Notes: generated by a model from the sequence alone, not told the origin. DNA of 64,000 bases from Aralia elata (GCA_034770075.1 CM068387.1:76943971-77007970), one strand, 5' to 3'; positions 1 to 10,869 are shown, numbered from the stretch's first letter. Numbers and translations are program-made.

Positions 1-37
1 GGTAAAAATATAATTATTGAAAGAAAATGAGCACAAA

Positions 38-2315
38 TCATACAGAGTTTACCATAAATTTTCGACGTCTCTTAGTGGGATCATCAACGACTGTTATGCT
101 AGGACTCGAATCGTCATTTGGTCGTTTGGACAAAGGCTTCAAAACAATTGTGGTCCCCTTAACTGTCCGCCTAATGATACCATCATCACCGGGATTTATA
201 TTGGTTGCCATCGGAGGTACCACATCAGGTGTAGAGACAATGGGTTCCTTTGCTCTCGAACGTGTAATCCTCGTCTCTTCGATAGCAGAGGACCCCTAGG
301 GAGGAACTCGAGGAGGTGGACGACGGGAAGTAGAAACGGCATGATGTGGAGAAGGTTGACGCATAGAAGCCTCACGCTCAGAAAGTCGGGCACTGACAGG
401 CCATTTTTCTGGATGTGAGTTTGACCTAGGGGTAATAGCTTGGCCCATTCGAGTTGTCTGGGAGGAGAGGCTGATTGTGCAGTCAATAAAGTCTCATCTA
501 ACCACAATTTTATGACAAAAACCCAACGATTTCGTTCACCGGCAGAGTAGTGTCCTTGTCGGGAGGCACCAGGAATTATAAAAGGCAAATGAAAAGGCAA
601 AGGATCACCACGGGCATTAGGTGGTGTAGGAATCTCCCATGAAAAAGAGGTGGATGAAGGAATGAAATTCTCCAAAGCCTCCTCATAATCACCGCCATCA
701 GATGTGTTGAAGGAGACATGCTGATCAAAACCAAATTGTCTCATCACCCTCTGAGGAGAATAAAACACAGTCCCAAATTCGTCATCCTCTGTGAAGTATG
801 GCAATTCGGCAGAACGGAGGAAGAGGAACCAAGAGAGGTTTGAGCCTTTTAGATCTTTGACAGTTGCAAGATGGCGTGACTCAAGTCTATAATAATGAGG
901 AAGAACACCACCCTCAGGAACTATGGTAAAAGGACGGGCAACAAAGGAGAAGAAGTCGTCAATGTACAACCGCAAGTCAGAGGTGCGCTTATGGTCAATC
1001 CACCTCGAAGTGCGAGGAACAATAGTAGGCGACGAAAAAGGAATGGATGACGTTTTTCTCTTCTTTGAAATAGGCAATAAGTCAGCATGGCTTGGGAAAC
1101 GCTCAAAAAGAAAAATTTGAAGAAAGGAGCCCGGAGCAAAACAAGTTACTTCGTACCTGAAAATCAAAAGGAATTGGTAAATAAAAGGAACGTATTATGA
1201 AAAAGAAGCGGAATAAAGGAATGAATAAAGGAAATAAATACCTCCCGACAGACTCCTCTATGGCCATGATAGTCTCATCCAACCGACGATATAGGGTCCC
1301 TAAGAACAGAGGGGCAAGGGGGACCGATAAACCCCGAGCTAGTAAAGTAGCCATGCAAAACATACGAGTTGAAGGTCCGTCCATTGGTGAGCCGGGAAAA
1401 ATAAAGCGGGACAACCACATGACAAGATAGGCGGCCAACGGAAAGGGGCATGGGGTGCCACGAACATTGAGGACTGATTCACTATAAACGGAACTATCCC
1501 AATTGGCTGGTTTGTAATCACGAAAGAAATAACGCACCCAAGAAAGCCAAGAGGTCCGTTGGCGGCCAGAAGTGTCAAAATCTGGAAGTAGCTCATCTCC
1601 TTTGTATCGCGAACCCAAACGCGAGGCACGTTTGAAAGCTTCCCCCAAGTAGGTCACGCACTCGCCATCCCTTTGTGATAAATTGGAGGGAACACATGAA
1701 AATTCACCGTCAACAGGAAGGCTGACAAGGAAGCGAGAATAAAAAATAAGTATAATTTAAAAAAAAAAAAGAGCAGGAATGGATAAAAGAGGCAATGAAA
1801 AGTGAAGCTTACTGATAAATGGCGTATACATCCTCCAAGGTGGGGGTAAACTCTCCCCAAGCTGTGACGAAAGTGGAAGTCGAAGAACTCCAACGGGAAA
1901 GTAAGGTACGAAGCGCATCTTGGTCATGATAAATGCGAAGATCTCTACACAAATGAATACACCGCAGAATGCCAGCGCTTTCAAGCATTTTCACATGTTC
2001 CGAATTTTTCATAATTTCGTCGGTCCAATGTTGCCATCCTTGGAGTCGAACGGAAGAATCTGGCTGGAAACGAACCGGGCTGTATGGATATGCCTGTGTC
2101 TCAATGCACATGCGGGGAATACTACTAGCACGAGGATAACTATCCTGACTTTCGTAAGCCGCGACATAGAGAAACAGGCCCTCTTTGTCAGGACGAGGGA
2201 AAGAATGCCGGTCGTAGTTCTTGACGCGATCCCAAAAAACATCAGGATCTCCGAAGAAGGGAGCCCTTCCCCAATACTTAAGAGCAAGGGGTGGCTTGGG
2301 GGTTTTGTGGTCCAT
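38..2315 (-). pseudogene. Plant mobile domain (PMD, aminotransferase-like) gene, damaged 3' end
   Basis: Three exons can be joined on the minus strand. Exon 1 runs 2315-1813 from an ATG and ends with the PMD signature WGEFTPTLEDVYAI. A GTAAGC donor and an acceptor bound a 91-bp intron; exon 2 (1721-1242) continues in frame with LPVDGEFSC, then TYLGEAFKRAS and PLAPLFLGTLYRRLDE. An 85-bp intron (1241-1157) leads to exon 3 from 1156, starting RYEVTCFAPGSFLQ. These are typical of the PMD family, which occurs both in domesticated host genes (MAIN type) and as a passenger ORF in transposons. Downstream of about position 480 the protein-like reading moves to another frame (RLSEREASMRQPSPHH, then KPLSKRPNDDSSPS up to the stop near 38) and has an in-frame TAG near 297. 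Either an unrecognised intron plus one stop, or a frameshift, has damaged the end. No TIR or LTR was seen around it, so gene versus transposon passenger is unresolved. Confidence 0.7.
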
Positions 2316-2568
2316 GGAGCGATCTTAGAAATTAGCCTACAACCATGAAAACTAGACATAAGAATGAATAATTGATATGAGAAACTTATGGAAAGAAAGC
2401 ACATGAAGTAATTAACTTGCTTACCATAGTGGATCGTGAAGCAATAAGGTGCCTTAAAGAAAACGTCTCTTTGACAATAGTCGACGAAAACAAAATCTGA
2501 CGCTCAATGAGTAGACTTAGACCGGTAAAGAGATTGAGAAAACCTGAAAAGAAAAGAATTGAAGTCAC

Positions 2569-3635
2569 TCTCTCTCTCTAACCAAACGGCGAGCAGCTCG
2601 ATCAAGCTTCTTGAGAGGAAATCAGTTCAAGTGTTTCCAAGTCTTTTGAACTAACTGCTCTGCCTCTTGTTCTGCCCCAAAGATTATTGCTATAACTGAC
2701 TTTCGGTGTCGAAGTGAGCGAGGGTTCTCTCGGAGGCAAGTCACCTACAACAATCGAAGCGAATTATGAATTAGAGTCTGATTATAAGTAAACTCCCTCG
2801 GTCTTGTTGCAAAACTCTAAAGGATTACATGATTTGGATATATACATAATACTTCTAAAGTTATCAGAGAGGACCTTGATGTAATGATGGGTCAGCAGCC
2901 TATTGATTTTGAAGATGGCATCATATGCCCAATTGATTCAACTGATACCAGTCATTGATAAGTTATTTAATTGGCGCGATTGCATGGAAAAGAACCATGT
3001 TTAATCTAGCAGATGGGTTTCGTAATATGCATAGATGATCTTAAATTATGAGCCCAGCCGCCACCGGATAACTTCAGAGAATTATTCATATGCGAAATTG
3101 AAAATTACCTTACATGATGAACCTTCATAACGCGGCAATTCATCGAGAAAATCGCAATCATCAGCGCCATTATAATATTCATTGCTGTTTTTTCGTTCAT
3201 CGTTGCCTTCGTTTTGCAATTTCTACCGTCATCGTTGGAACTCAACTGTCATGACGATCCTGCAAATTACCACAGCCGCCGCCCCTGTAAAATTATCATC
3301 GCAGCAAGCTTGCCGACTTTTCCATCCTATTCAAAAAGGGTCTCTGCTTGGTAAATTAAATATTTTTTACTTTGTTCGCTGATTTAATTTCTGCTTCAAG
3401 ATTTTGAGAATAGCCATATCCATTATCGTAGGAGGTAAAATTCTGATATCTTAATTTATGGCTCTAATCAAGCAATTATGCATATAAATTTCATTCATGC
3501 ATATAGATTATAAGGCAATATTTTATGTATATACAGATTGTACACATGCATCTAATTTAGAATTAATATGCATATGCATAGTTGGCCTACTTTTGGCTAA
3601 TCAGTAAAAAAAATTAACTTCTTGAATAGTTTCAC

Positions 3636-3638
<3 letters not shown>
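2569..3638. other. No recognisable gene
   Basis: About 1 kb upstream of the PMD gene. Short ORFs only; no conserved protein motif, TIR or LTR end recognised on either strand. Confidence 0.5.

Positions 3639-3682
<44 letters not shown>
3639..3682. repeat. (AT)n microsatellite, left flank of MULE-like element
   Basis: Uninterrupted AT dinucleotide run of about 44 bases ending directly at the terminal GGGCAATGAT of the element. A matching (AT)n run abuts the other end at 6178, so the element sits within a microsatellite. Confidence 0.95.
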
Positions 3683-3684
<2 letters not shown>

Positions 3685-3846
3685 GCAATGATCCATAGCA
3701 TCTATTTGCTATGGATCAAAAAGTGGCATATAACATCTTAACCTTTCATTGTAATAATGTATGGCTGAGATTTAAATTGACAGATTGTCGTCCGCTAGAA
3801 ATTCTAGCGGACTGGTTTAATCACTTTTTATACCCATCATGCCCCC
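3683..3846 (+). repeat. Left terminal inverted repeat of MULE-like element
   Basis: Pairs with 6015-6177 over its whole length with scattered substitutions. It contains a near-perfect palindrome at about 3790-3812 (TCCGCTAGAA followed by its complement). Confidence 0.85.
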
Positions 3847-3887
3847 AGCAGTCTAAGGCAGCGAGAAAGCTAGGATTAAATGGACTG

Positions 3888-3912
3888 CATCCGCTAGAAT
3901 TCTAGCGGACGG
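3888..3912. repeat. Internal TCCGCTAGAA palindrome, left side
   Basis: Second copy of the palindrome found in the TIR: TCCGCTAGAATTCTAGCGGA. The equivalent right-hand copy is near 5959-5982, so each end of the element carries two copies. Confidence 0.8.
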
Positions 3913-3949
3913 CTTAGTAACATGATTCCAATTCCATACTCAAATAGGA

Positions 3950-4390
3950 ACCTGCTGCAGTAACATGATAATTACAATTTGATCACAAAACATTCCAAAG
4001 CCAAACAAATCCAAATTTGAAACATTCCAAACCCAAAATTAATTTTACATCTGTTGCAGCAACATGATTCCAAATTCAAATAAAAAAACATTCCAAATCC
4101 AAACAAATTTAAACCTGCTGCCTGCTGCTTGCTGCAGTAACATGATTCGAAATCCAAATTTGTAACATTTCAAACCCAAATTTGATTGATACTGGGACTT
4201 CAAATATGTATCAGAAATAAACTGATAAATACTAGCCTTTTCCATGATAAGCCTTTTCCATGATAAATACTAGCCAATTTGCTGCAACATGCCAACAAAT
4301 CCAAACATCAAATTAAACATTCCATATTGGGACAAAGACAAAACAAATGAAGTAATTCAACAACATGCCTGCTGCAACATGCCACAAAAA
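3950..4390. repeat. Degenerate tandem repeat inside MULE-like element
   Basis: Irregular repetition of units resembling GCTGCAGTAACATGATTCC followed by AAATCCAAATTTG and AACATTCCAAA. ORFs over this region (for example on the minus strand 3972-4245) are rich in repeated LGFGMF and NLESCCC strings and are not genes. Confidence 0.6.
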
Positions 4391-4741
4391 AAAAAACAAT
4401 ATTGAAATTGATGTTTAAAAACAGTCGCAAAATAAATATGCACAACCACTTTATAATGAAACACTATATATATAAGAATAAATGTGTCTACTGCTATCAA
4501 TAAAACCAGAACTCTTCTCCTCGGGAAAAATGGCAAATGGGACTTTTTTGTGTGCAAAATAGGAGTATATCCTTAAAGCCAGGACAATATTGAAAATGCA
4601 ACAAGCTCGTGAAACCAAATGTTATGTGAAGAATTGACAAGAAAAGCTATATAACTAACTGCTTAAAACAAAGAGGAATAGATTTAGATGCAGGAAACAT
4701 ATAAGTGATGCTCACTTTTGGGCTAATTAAGAGTCACTTAC

Positions 4742-4845
4742 TGGGAATAATGCATAGTAGTAGTCTCCAATTGTGAGCATATATTCCATGCGACTAGTGA
4801 CCCAAGTCCAAGAAACCAACATACTACCACTGCACCATACCTTCC
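4742..4845 (-). pseudogene. Captured exon of an equilibrative nucleoside transporter (ENT), frameshifted
   Basis: On the minus strand the segment is bounded by an acceptor (AAATTTCAG, ending at 4846) and a donor (GTAAGTG, 4741-4735). It encodes GRYGAVVVCWFLGLGSLVAWN and, after a one-base deletion, MLTIGDYYYALFP. These match the first transmembrane segment of plant equilibrative nucleoside transporters, where the family reads VVCWxLGLGSLVxWNxMLTIGDYYY. The next expected exon (starting YHPSRV in the family) was not found downstream, nor a clear first exon upstream, so only one exon with its splice sites seems to have been taken. It lies inside an element with long TIRs, which suggests transposon gene capture. 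The frameshift and isolation argue against any transporter function. Confidence 0.75.
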
Positions 4846-5958
4846 CTGAAATTTCAAATACAAACAACACAAATTGTAACAATATTCAACAAATTTAATG
4901 TTACAACAAATTAAAGTACTGTTGCTTACTCTCCATCCATATGAATCCAGAAGAAACAGCTCATTTGCAATTATAAATTGGCTAAATTTTCATTTCTTAT
5001 GACAACAAATAATGTGTTTAGAGCTTATGAAAGTTATTGGCTGCAGCCAACATAATCAAATATTGAAGACGACTGCACTACTCCCCATTTTTATCATCTA
5101 TTCAACACCATCCAAGAACTTTCAACAAGCCAATTTATTTGGGAATTATACCAATGAAACTCTTTCCATGAAGAATTTTACAAACATTGGCAAAGTTAAA
5201 TTTAATTTGCATATTATGTCGTAATAACTAAAGCTGCAAAAAATAAAATGAAAGACAATGCTCAATATAGTGTAGACTGTAGAATGAATTCTTTCAGTTC
5301 TTGCAAGTAAGAGAGTTGATGCAATTCTGACGCAATAAATCCCTTTAAAGATGACCCAGAAACATTGCTGTAAACAGAATTCCACCGCAAATTTAAGGGT
5401 CAGATTAGGCTCTATACATGGCAAATTAGGAACTAATATTTCTTAGTTAAGTTTTTACCAATAAGCTGACCTAACTGTTAAACATTGGGTACATGATGAA
5501 ATTAAATAGACAAAGAGAAGTTCTTACAGGTTTATAACATGATCTCAAGTCATAGAACAACAAATGCCAGACCAATCGCAAGGATAATTAATACCTTCAC
5601 TTTCTGCAAAGGCATCGCAAGTCCCAAGAAATATTCCCAGAGACATTTCTTCAAAATCTGAAAGCTAGTGCACATTTGTTCATTCTTATGCAGGGTCAAC
5701 TTATTTACATTCCCAGAAGTTTTCAATTCTTAACCTTATAAATCGAAAAACTCACCGATTAACCGCTGCACTTAAGTTGAGCTTGAGCTTGAGTACAAAT
5801 CTTCCACGCTTGACTACAAATTTTGTTGCTAATTGAAGGGTTTGGCTGGACCCTGGAGAAATCGCTGCTGCTAGAGGAACCGCCCAATTCGTTTGACGGC
5901 TGCTGCTAGAGGAATCGCCCAATTCGTTTAACGGGGGTAAAACTTTCAGGGAAAAACA

Positions 5959-5982
5959 GTCCGCTAGAATTTCTAGCGGACG
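5959..5982. repeat. Internal TCCGCTAGAA palindrome, right side
   Basis: Counterpart of the palindrome at 3888-3912, in the sub-terminal part of the right arm. Confidence 0.75.
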
Positions 5983-6014
5983 TGGTGATTTTTTGATGAC
6001 TTTCAGTTGACTTG

Positions 6015-6174
6015 GGGGCATGATGGGTATAAAAAGTGATTAAACCAGTCCGCTAGAACTTCTAGCGGACGACAATCTTTCAATTTAAATCTCAGCCATA
6101 CATTACAGCAATAAAAGGTTAAGATGCTATATGCCATTTTTTGATTCATAGCAAATAGATGTCATAGATCATTG

Positions 6175-6177
<3 letters not shown>
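6015..6177 (-). repeat. Right terminal inverted repeat of MULE-like element
   Basis: Reverse complement matches 3683-3846; ends with ATCATTGCCC directly against (AT)n. Confidence 0.85.

Positions 6178-6232
<55 letters not shown>
6178..6232. repeat. (AT)n microsatellite, right flank of MULE-like element
   Basis: About 55 bases of AT repeat. With 3639-3682 it looks like one microsatellite split by the insertion. Confidence 0.95.
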
Positions 6233-6235
<3 letters not shown>

Positions 6236-6370
6236 CAAAATATCCATGGGTGCACTTCTATTACATAATACCTAAGCATAAAGTATGTGCTGGGCGCTGG
6301 ATTCATATTGACTCCTTTGTCTTTCCAAAAAAAAAAATAAGATACAAATTTTTTATATTTTATTTTCAAG

Positions 6371-6428
6371 ATAAAATAAGATTTTATTTTATTTGATAAT
6401 ATATAATTCATCTTGATTTAGTTTCCAA

Positions 6429-6461
<33 letters not shown>

Positions 6462-6566
6462 TTATGGAAACAAATATTCTATTTTCTAAATGGGAATGAT
6501 TTGATTTTATTTCCAAAATAAAATAAGTTTTTATTTTATTTGATAATATATAATTTATCTTGAATT
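6371..6566. repeat. Directly repeated AT-rich unit flanking a (TA)n run
   Basis: Two copies (6371-6420 and 6519-6566) share TTTATTTTATTTGATAATAT followed by ATAATT(C/T)ATCTTGA. Between them is (AT)n at 6431-6461, itself bounded by TTTCCAAATAT and ATTATGGAAAC, which are partly inverted. Origin not recognised. Confidence 0.6.
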
Positions 6567-6810
6567 CATTGTTTATCAGTAGAAGCGCTGACAAAAGATA
6601 TTGTGAACCAACGGTATGTAGTATTCATACCCAAAGTTAAATTATCTCTTTCGCATCTCTCGAATTATAGGGAGCAATCAGAGGAGTATTTTTGAGGAAC
6701 ATGCACTTTAAGCAAATCATCATTAACAAATTTTTAAAGTCATTTTGGTTAGGTCTGTTTCAGGCTCCTATACCTACCATGTATTAGTGCATAGTTCTAG
6801 TTTTAAATAA

Positions 6811-6813
<3 letters not shown>

Positions 6814-6842
<29 letters not shown>
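6814..6842. repeat. (AT)n microsatellite
   Basis: Simple AT repeat of about 29 bases. Confidence 0.9.
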
Positions 6843-6845
<3 letters not shown>

Positions 6846-7054
6846 TTAATTAAGGAAACAAAGATTTTCCAAGGTTTGGAAAGATTTGATAAAAAAATGT
6901 CTAAGATATTCTTGGAGAGCTCCCTTAGGGATTCCCTCTCTTAAGGATTTTTGTTTTTGAGGCTTGCAAGATCGAATTCAACGGATGGTCCGGAAATTTG
7001 AAGCATAACTCAGAGGCTTGAAGTAGTTTGCACGATCATCACTCCAATGGCGTG

Positions 7055-7794
7055 ACTCACGTGCAGGGGGCAAATGTGAGCCCAAGTACAAATTAGGGTT
7101 CACAATTTGACCTAATCGAATTGAATGCACAAATTAGGGTTTACAGTTGACCTAATTAATTCAATGAATCAAAGCGAATAAGACGGGAATGAATATATAA
7201 CAATAAATATACGAGACTAATTGGAGGTGTTGTCACGTGTCCCAAGGCAGAAGGCACGTGGGGGCAACTCATTAATTGGGAATCGATCGAGGGATTGGAT
7301 TGGTGGCTAGAAGAACTGGACGATCTGGGCATTACCCGGATAACCAAGGATATTCTAGGAATTTCCCTATTACTAAGGGTATTTCTGGAATTTCCCTAGA
7401 ATTATGTGTCTGGCACATGACCCATGTGCTAGACAACTCTATAAATAACTCTTCATTCTTACAAGAAGGGGGACTTTTTGGAGAGAATATTTGGAGGATT
7501 CTCTCTCTGAAGACAAGAGAGCTAGAAGAATTCTCTGGACTTGTGATTAACTTAGAATCAAGTGTTGGCGTAGCCTATCTTGAATTCACTCGGGATCACC
7601 TAATACTTGACAAGGCTCTTGGACACTGGCGATTACGCTAGGACCCCAAGAGTTCTGCCACGTGTTACTCGGGTAGTTGCTCACCAGTTCTTCTTCCCTC
7701 TCCAATCCGTTGACCGATTCCGTATTCTTCGTAGATTTCTCGCCTCCACCATTATTACGAACCCTAACCCTAGCAAGGTACAAAATTCCTTGCG
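7055..7794 (+). promoter_or_regulatory. LTR-like leader with TATA box and G-box cluster, upstream of proline-rich pseudogene
   Basis: The paralogous proline-rich gene at 53.4 kb has a different upstream sequence; homology between the two starts only at about 7795 (CACACCATCATA). The foreign leader holds TATAAATA at 7440-7447 and four CACGTG G-boxes (near 7058, 7234, 7255 and 7659). The TATA, pyrimidine-rich leader and composition resemble the U3-R-U5 of a retrotransposon LTR, but I could not define TG/CA ends or a target duplication, so an LTR origin is inferred only. Confidence 0.4.
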
Positions 7795-8143
7795 TACACA
7801 CACCATCATAGCTACCTCAAATACATCAAGTAAACTGTATCTCAAATTATACTTGCAGCTATTCTTTTTCCTTGGGTTACTGGTGGTTCTCACCACTCCC
7901 TCCCTTGCTGATCATCATAAACCACCGAGTCACAAGCCACCACCGGTTCACAAATCGCCGAGTCACAAACCACCACCCAAAGAGCATGAGCCGAGCCTTA
8001 AAGTTGAGAAGCCGCCGGTACATAAGCCGCCACACCTGCCACCAGTAATTGTTAAGCCACCACCTGTCCACAAGCCTTCACCGCCATCTGGTCACCACCC
8101 GGGGCACCCTCCTGCAGAGAATACCGGAAAGTTGCACAATTGA
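7607..8143 (+). pseudogene. Proline-rich cell-wall protein paralogue without an ATG
   Basis: This is a close paralogue of the intact gene at 53,458. From position 7835 it encodes a signal-peptide-like hydrophobic stretch (LFFFLGLLVVLTTPSLA), then DHHKPPSHKPPPVHK and repeats rich in KPPPKEH, VHKPPHLPP and VKPPPVHKP, ending GHPPAENTGKLHN before the stop at 8141-8143. The position of the paralogue's start codon holds CTG (7835-7837; context AGTAAACTG instead of AGTAAAATG). The open frame extends upstream to a TTG at 7607 with no ATG anywhere in it. The 3' region matches that of the intact gene for about 250 bp. It is probably a pseudogene unless CTG initiates. Loss of the start coincides with replacement of the promoter at about 7795. 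If expressed, the product would be secreted to the wall. Confidence 0.75.
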
Positions 8144-9086
8144 GCCACCCCATAAGCTCCCATGAGCCATGCATCCTTGCATGGCAACTGAGTTACTAGC
8201 CTATAGAAATAATTAAGAGTTGCTGCGTAATGAATTTATGTACCATTTCCATTATCAGTAACATCTCTAGTGAGAATGATCGTGGGATTACTGTGTGTAT
8301 TTTCTATTTGCATGGCAAAGTATTATGAGTTCGTACAACTAGCTAGTTCTTGTATAATAAATTAGTGACTGCTATATATTTAGCAGTACTATCTATCTAC
8401 TAATATGCATGGTTTCTGTTTAATGACATTTTTTTCCCTTCTTTTTTTATAATTTTAATCTGGACGTACGTAGATATAATATTCCTTTACTTGCAAGAAG
8501 AATGACACCATCATCTATAAATCCTTCACGCATTATATCTCAATCTACTACGGCCGTTCCGAAATACTCCCTCGATTTATTGTATATCCTTACATTATGA
8601 TTTCGCTCACAAAAGGATGACTTTTAAGTATACACATCATATGTAAAATGTAATAGCTTGTAATATTAGTACACACACTATAAATATTTTATGATATTTA
8701 GAATTATATTGAGTGAGAACTATTCGTGAATTGAAAATATTGTAAATTGATTTTAATTAAATAAATAATTAATATTTGTCTTATATTTTAGAAGGGAGGA
8801 TTAGTATGATTTCCCTTAACTTTAAAAAGATTGACATTAATTTTGAGCGAAAATAAAAAACCTGCGTTCTTTATGAAACAAAAGAGTATAATATACAACA
8901 CATAGTATTCTGTCAGTTTATAGATGAATTATATTGGTCTGAATCCATTGTAGTATTATTTTAACCTCCTACTCTCGTACGATCTCACTTTATGATTCTA
9001 TTGCTGTGCATTAATTAAGCTAATAAACTTCAGTTTTTTTTTAATTTAATTTAAAAATATGGGAGAGTCATTAAATGGGTTAATAC
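8144..9086. other. 3' flank of the proline-rich pseudogene and AT-rich spacer
   Basis: 8144-8410 aligns with the 3' flank of the intact paralogue (shared GCAACTGAGTTACTAGCCT and GAGTTGCTGC). The remainder is AT-rich with no recognisable gene. Confidence 0.6.
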
Positions 9087-10869
9087 TGTAACACCCCCTT
9101 CCCGAAATAGGAAATGAAGGTCACACACTAACAAACTCTAAGCAGAATATCAAACTAAAAGGAACATCTCTTCACACTTGCCCTTGAACCCCTTGAATAC
9201 CTGCCGAAAGAAAAACACAGCATGAGCCAATTGCCCAGTACGAATATAAAGTACAGAAATGAGAACCGAAATGAATAACAAAATCAAGCTGAACTAAACT
9301 CAATAACATAGCTGAACTGAATAACGAAATCAAACTGAACTAAACTCAATAACATAGCTGAACTGAATAACGAAATCAAACTCAACTAAACTCAATAACA
9401 TAGCTGAACTGAATAACGAAATCAAACTCAACTAAACTCAATAACATAGCTGAACTGAACTGAACTTAATAACATAGTCGAACTGAACTGAACTGAATTG
9501 AACTTAAATAGCTGAACTGAACTGAACTCAATAACATAGCTGAATTGAACTGAACTGAATAACAAATATCACAATAACATAACTGAACTGAACTGAACTG
9601 AATAACATAGTTGAACTGAACTGAATAACAAATATCACAATAACATAGTTGAACTGAACTGAACTGAATAACATAATAGGCTGAATCGAATGGCTGAGGT
9701 TGTTTCATACCGAGCTCAGAAATATAGCTTGCCACATAGACAAGTCAAATAATGCCATATAGACAAATCACACAATGGACTGCAGATCCAAATGCATGCA
9801 AAATCGGAAAGTGTGTTTGGCATAACATCAGCAATTCGCAGAACAGAGCAGAAAACTAGGGCCGACCCATACGCCTCTCACAACAAATCACCAAATGGCC
9901 AACTCCCATCGGAGCACAAAACAGAGACGCCGTGGACTAATCACACCGCCACAGAAGTGTCATGTCTTTCGTGCCAAAACGACATGCCTGTGGTACCCCC
10001 ACAAGTGGTTAGCTCAAGGTACACCCTACGATATCATCTAATAAAAATATCATGTCACAATATAAGCGACATAATACCAACAAAATGGTTCTAATACGCA
10101 CATGCTAAATCGAAACGAATTGACACAAAATCTCCCAAAATATATTAGGATGTACGTTTCTACAAAAATAAATACTAGACATGCTCAATAAGTCTAAAGA
10201 GTACAAATAACGAATTTTCGAATATCTAAAATCAAACAAATCTATCATATGAATTTAACTATGAACAAAATATCGAAACAATATTTGAATTCTGAATGAG
10301 GAACAAAACGAACAAATTAAAATTAAAGGAGTATCGCTGAAAGAGTACGAAAATCCGTACCTGGAGTACGTAATGCAATACCCACAATTACAGATGCAAT
10401 TGGTTAGACTCGCTCAATATAATCTATTCACCAAAATAATACATTTTATTAAATACTACAATATTAGTATTTAACTGATTTATGCATATATTGAACCCTC
10501 CATAATATTAAAGAGATACATAATATCTAGCCAAAATAATATCACAATATTAACTAACAAACTAACTAAAATATACTAATTAAAGTTATAAACTAATAAT
10601 ACAGAAAATTAAATTGAATAAATACAAAAGAAAAAAAAACGTACCCGAAATTATGAGGTTCGCAGTCTGCCTACGCCCTCGATACTGAAAATTTTTAACT
10701 AAGGATGTACTTACTAAAAAGTCCCTCTTACAAAAAGTCTTTTCTTAAAATAAGAAAATCCTTATTGTTTAATAAATAAATAAAATATTAGTTTTATATA
10801 TATAGGTAAGGAAAGGAGAGAGAATTTTTGAAACAGGCGATGTGGGACTTAAAAGGCATGGGTATTACA
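9087..10869 (-). mobile_element. Solo LTR, gypsy-type, with target duplication AATAC
   Basis: The 1,783-bp unit starts TGTAACACCCCCTTCCC and ends GGGTATTACA, and is flanked on both sides by AATAC (9082-9086 and 10870-10874). No PBS, PPT, internal region or second LTR follows, so it is a solo LTR left by LTR-LTR recombination. Read on the minus strand it begins TGTAATACCC with AAGTCCCACATCGCC nearby, a common plant gypsy LTR start. Confidence 0.85.
9286..9690. repeat. GAACT-rich minisatellite within the solo LTR
   Basis: Irregular tandem repetition of CTGAACTGAATAACATAG-like units, first with a ~45-bp higher-order period (AACGAAATCAAACT), later dominated by GAACT pentamers. The minus-strand ORF across it (QFSSVQLCY repeats) is an artefact of the repeat. 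Confidence 0.85.

Larger units (their letters stand above)
3683..6177. mobile_element. MULE-like non-autonomous TIR element carrying a captured gene exon (Pack-MULE-like)
   Basis: The 2,495-bp element begins GGGCAATGAT and ends ATCATTGCCC. The first ~164 bp (3683-3846) are the imperfect inverted complement of the last ~163 bp (6015-6177), including the stretches ATGTATGGCTGAGATTTAAA and TTTTATACCCATCATGCCCC. Long TIRs and the absence of a transposase are typical of non-autonomous Mutator-like elements. The target duplication cannot be read because both flanks are (AT)n. The interior has a ~400-bp run of degenerate CTGCTGCAGTAACATGATT-type repeats (3950-4390) and one exon of a nucleoside transporter gene at 4742-4845. 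A Micron-type element, which also sits in TA microsatellites, is the alternative class. Confidence 0.8.

Noticed and set aside
5146..5424. Minus-strand 92-codon ORF inside the MULE-like element as another captured exon
   Set aside because: No family similarity and no convincing splice sites; left unassigned. A short splice-bounded stretch near 5586-5650 is also possible but too short to call.
6172..6396. ORF with a (YI)n run
   Set aside because: Translation of the (AT)n microsatellite.
7607..7834. N-terminal extension of the proline-rich paralogue as a genuine protein start
   Set aside because: It begins with TTG, lies in foreign LTR-like leader sequence and has no counterpart in the intact paralogue.
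9466..9735. Minus-strand ORF of 89 codons rich in QFSSVQLCY
   Set aside because: Translation of a GAACT minisatellite inside a solo LTR; no protein family.
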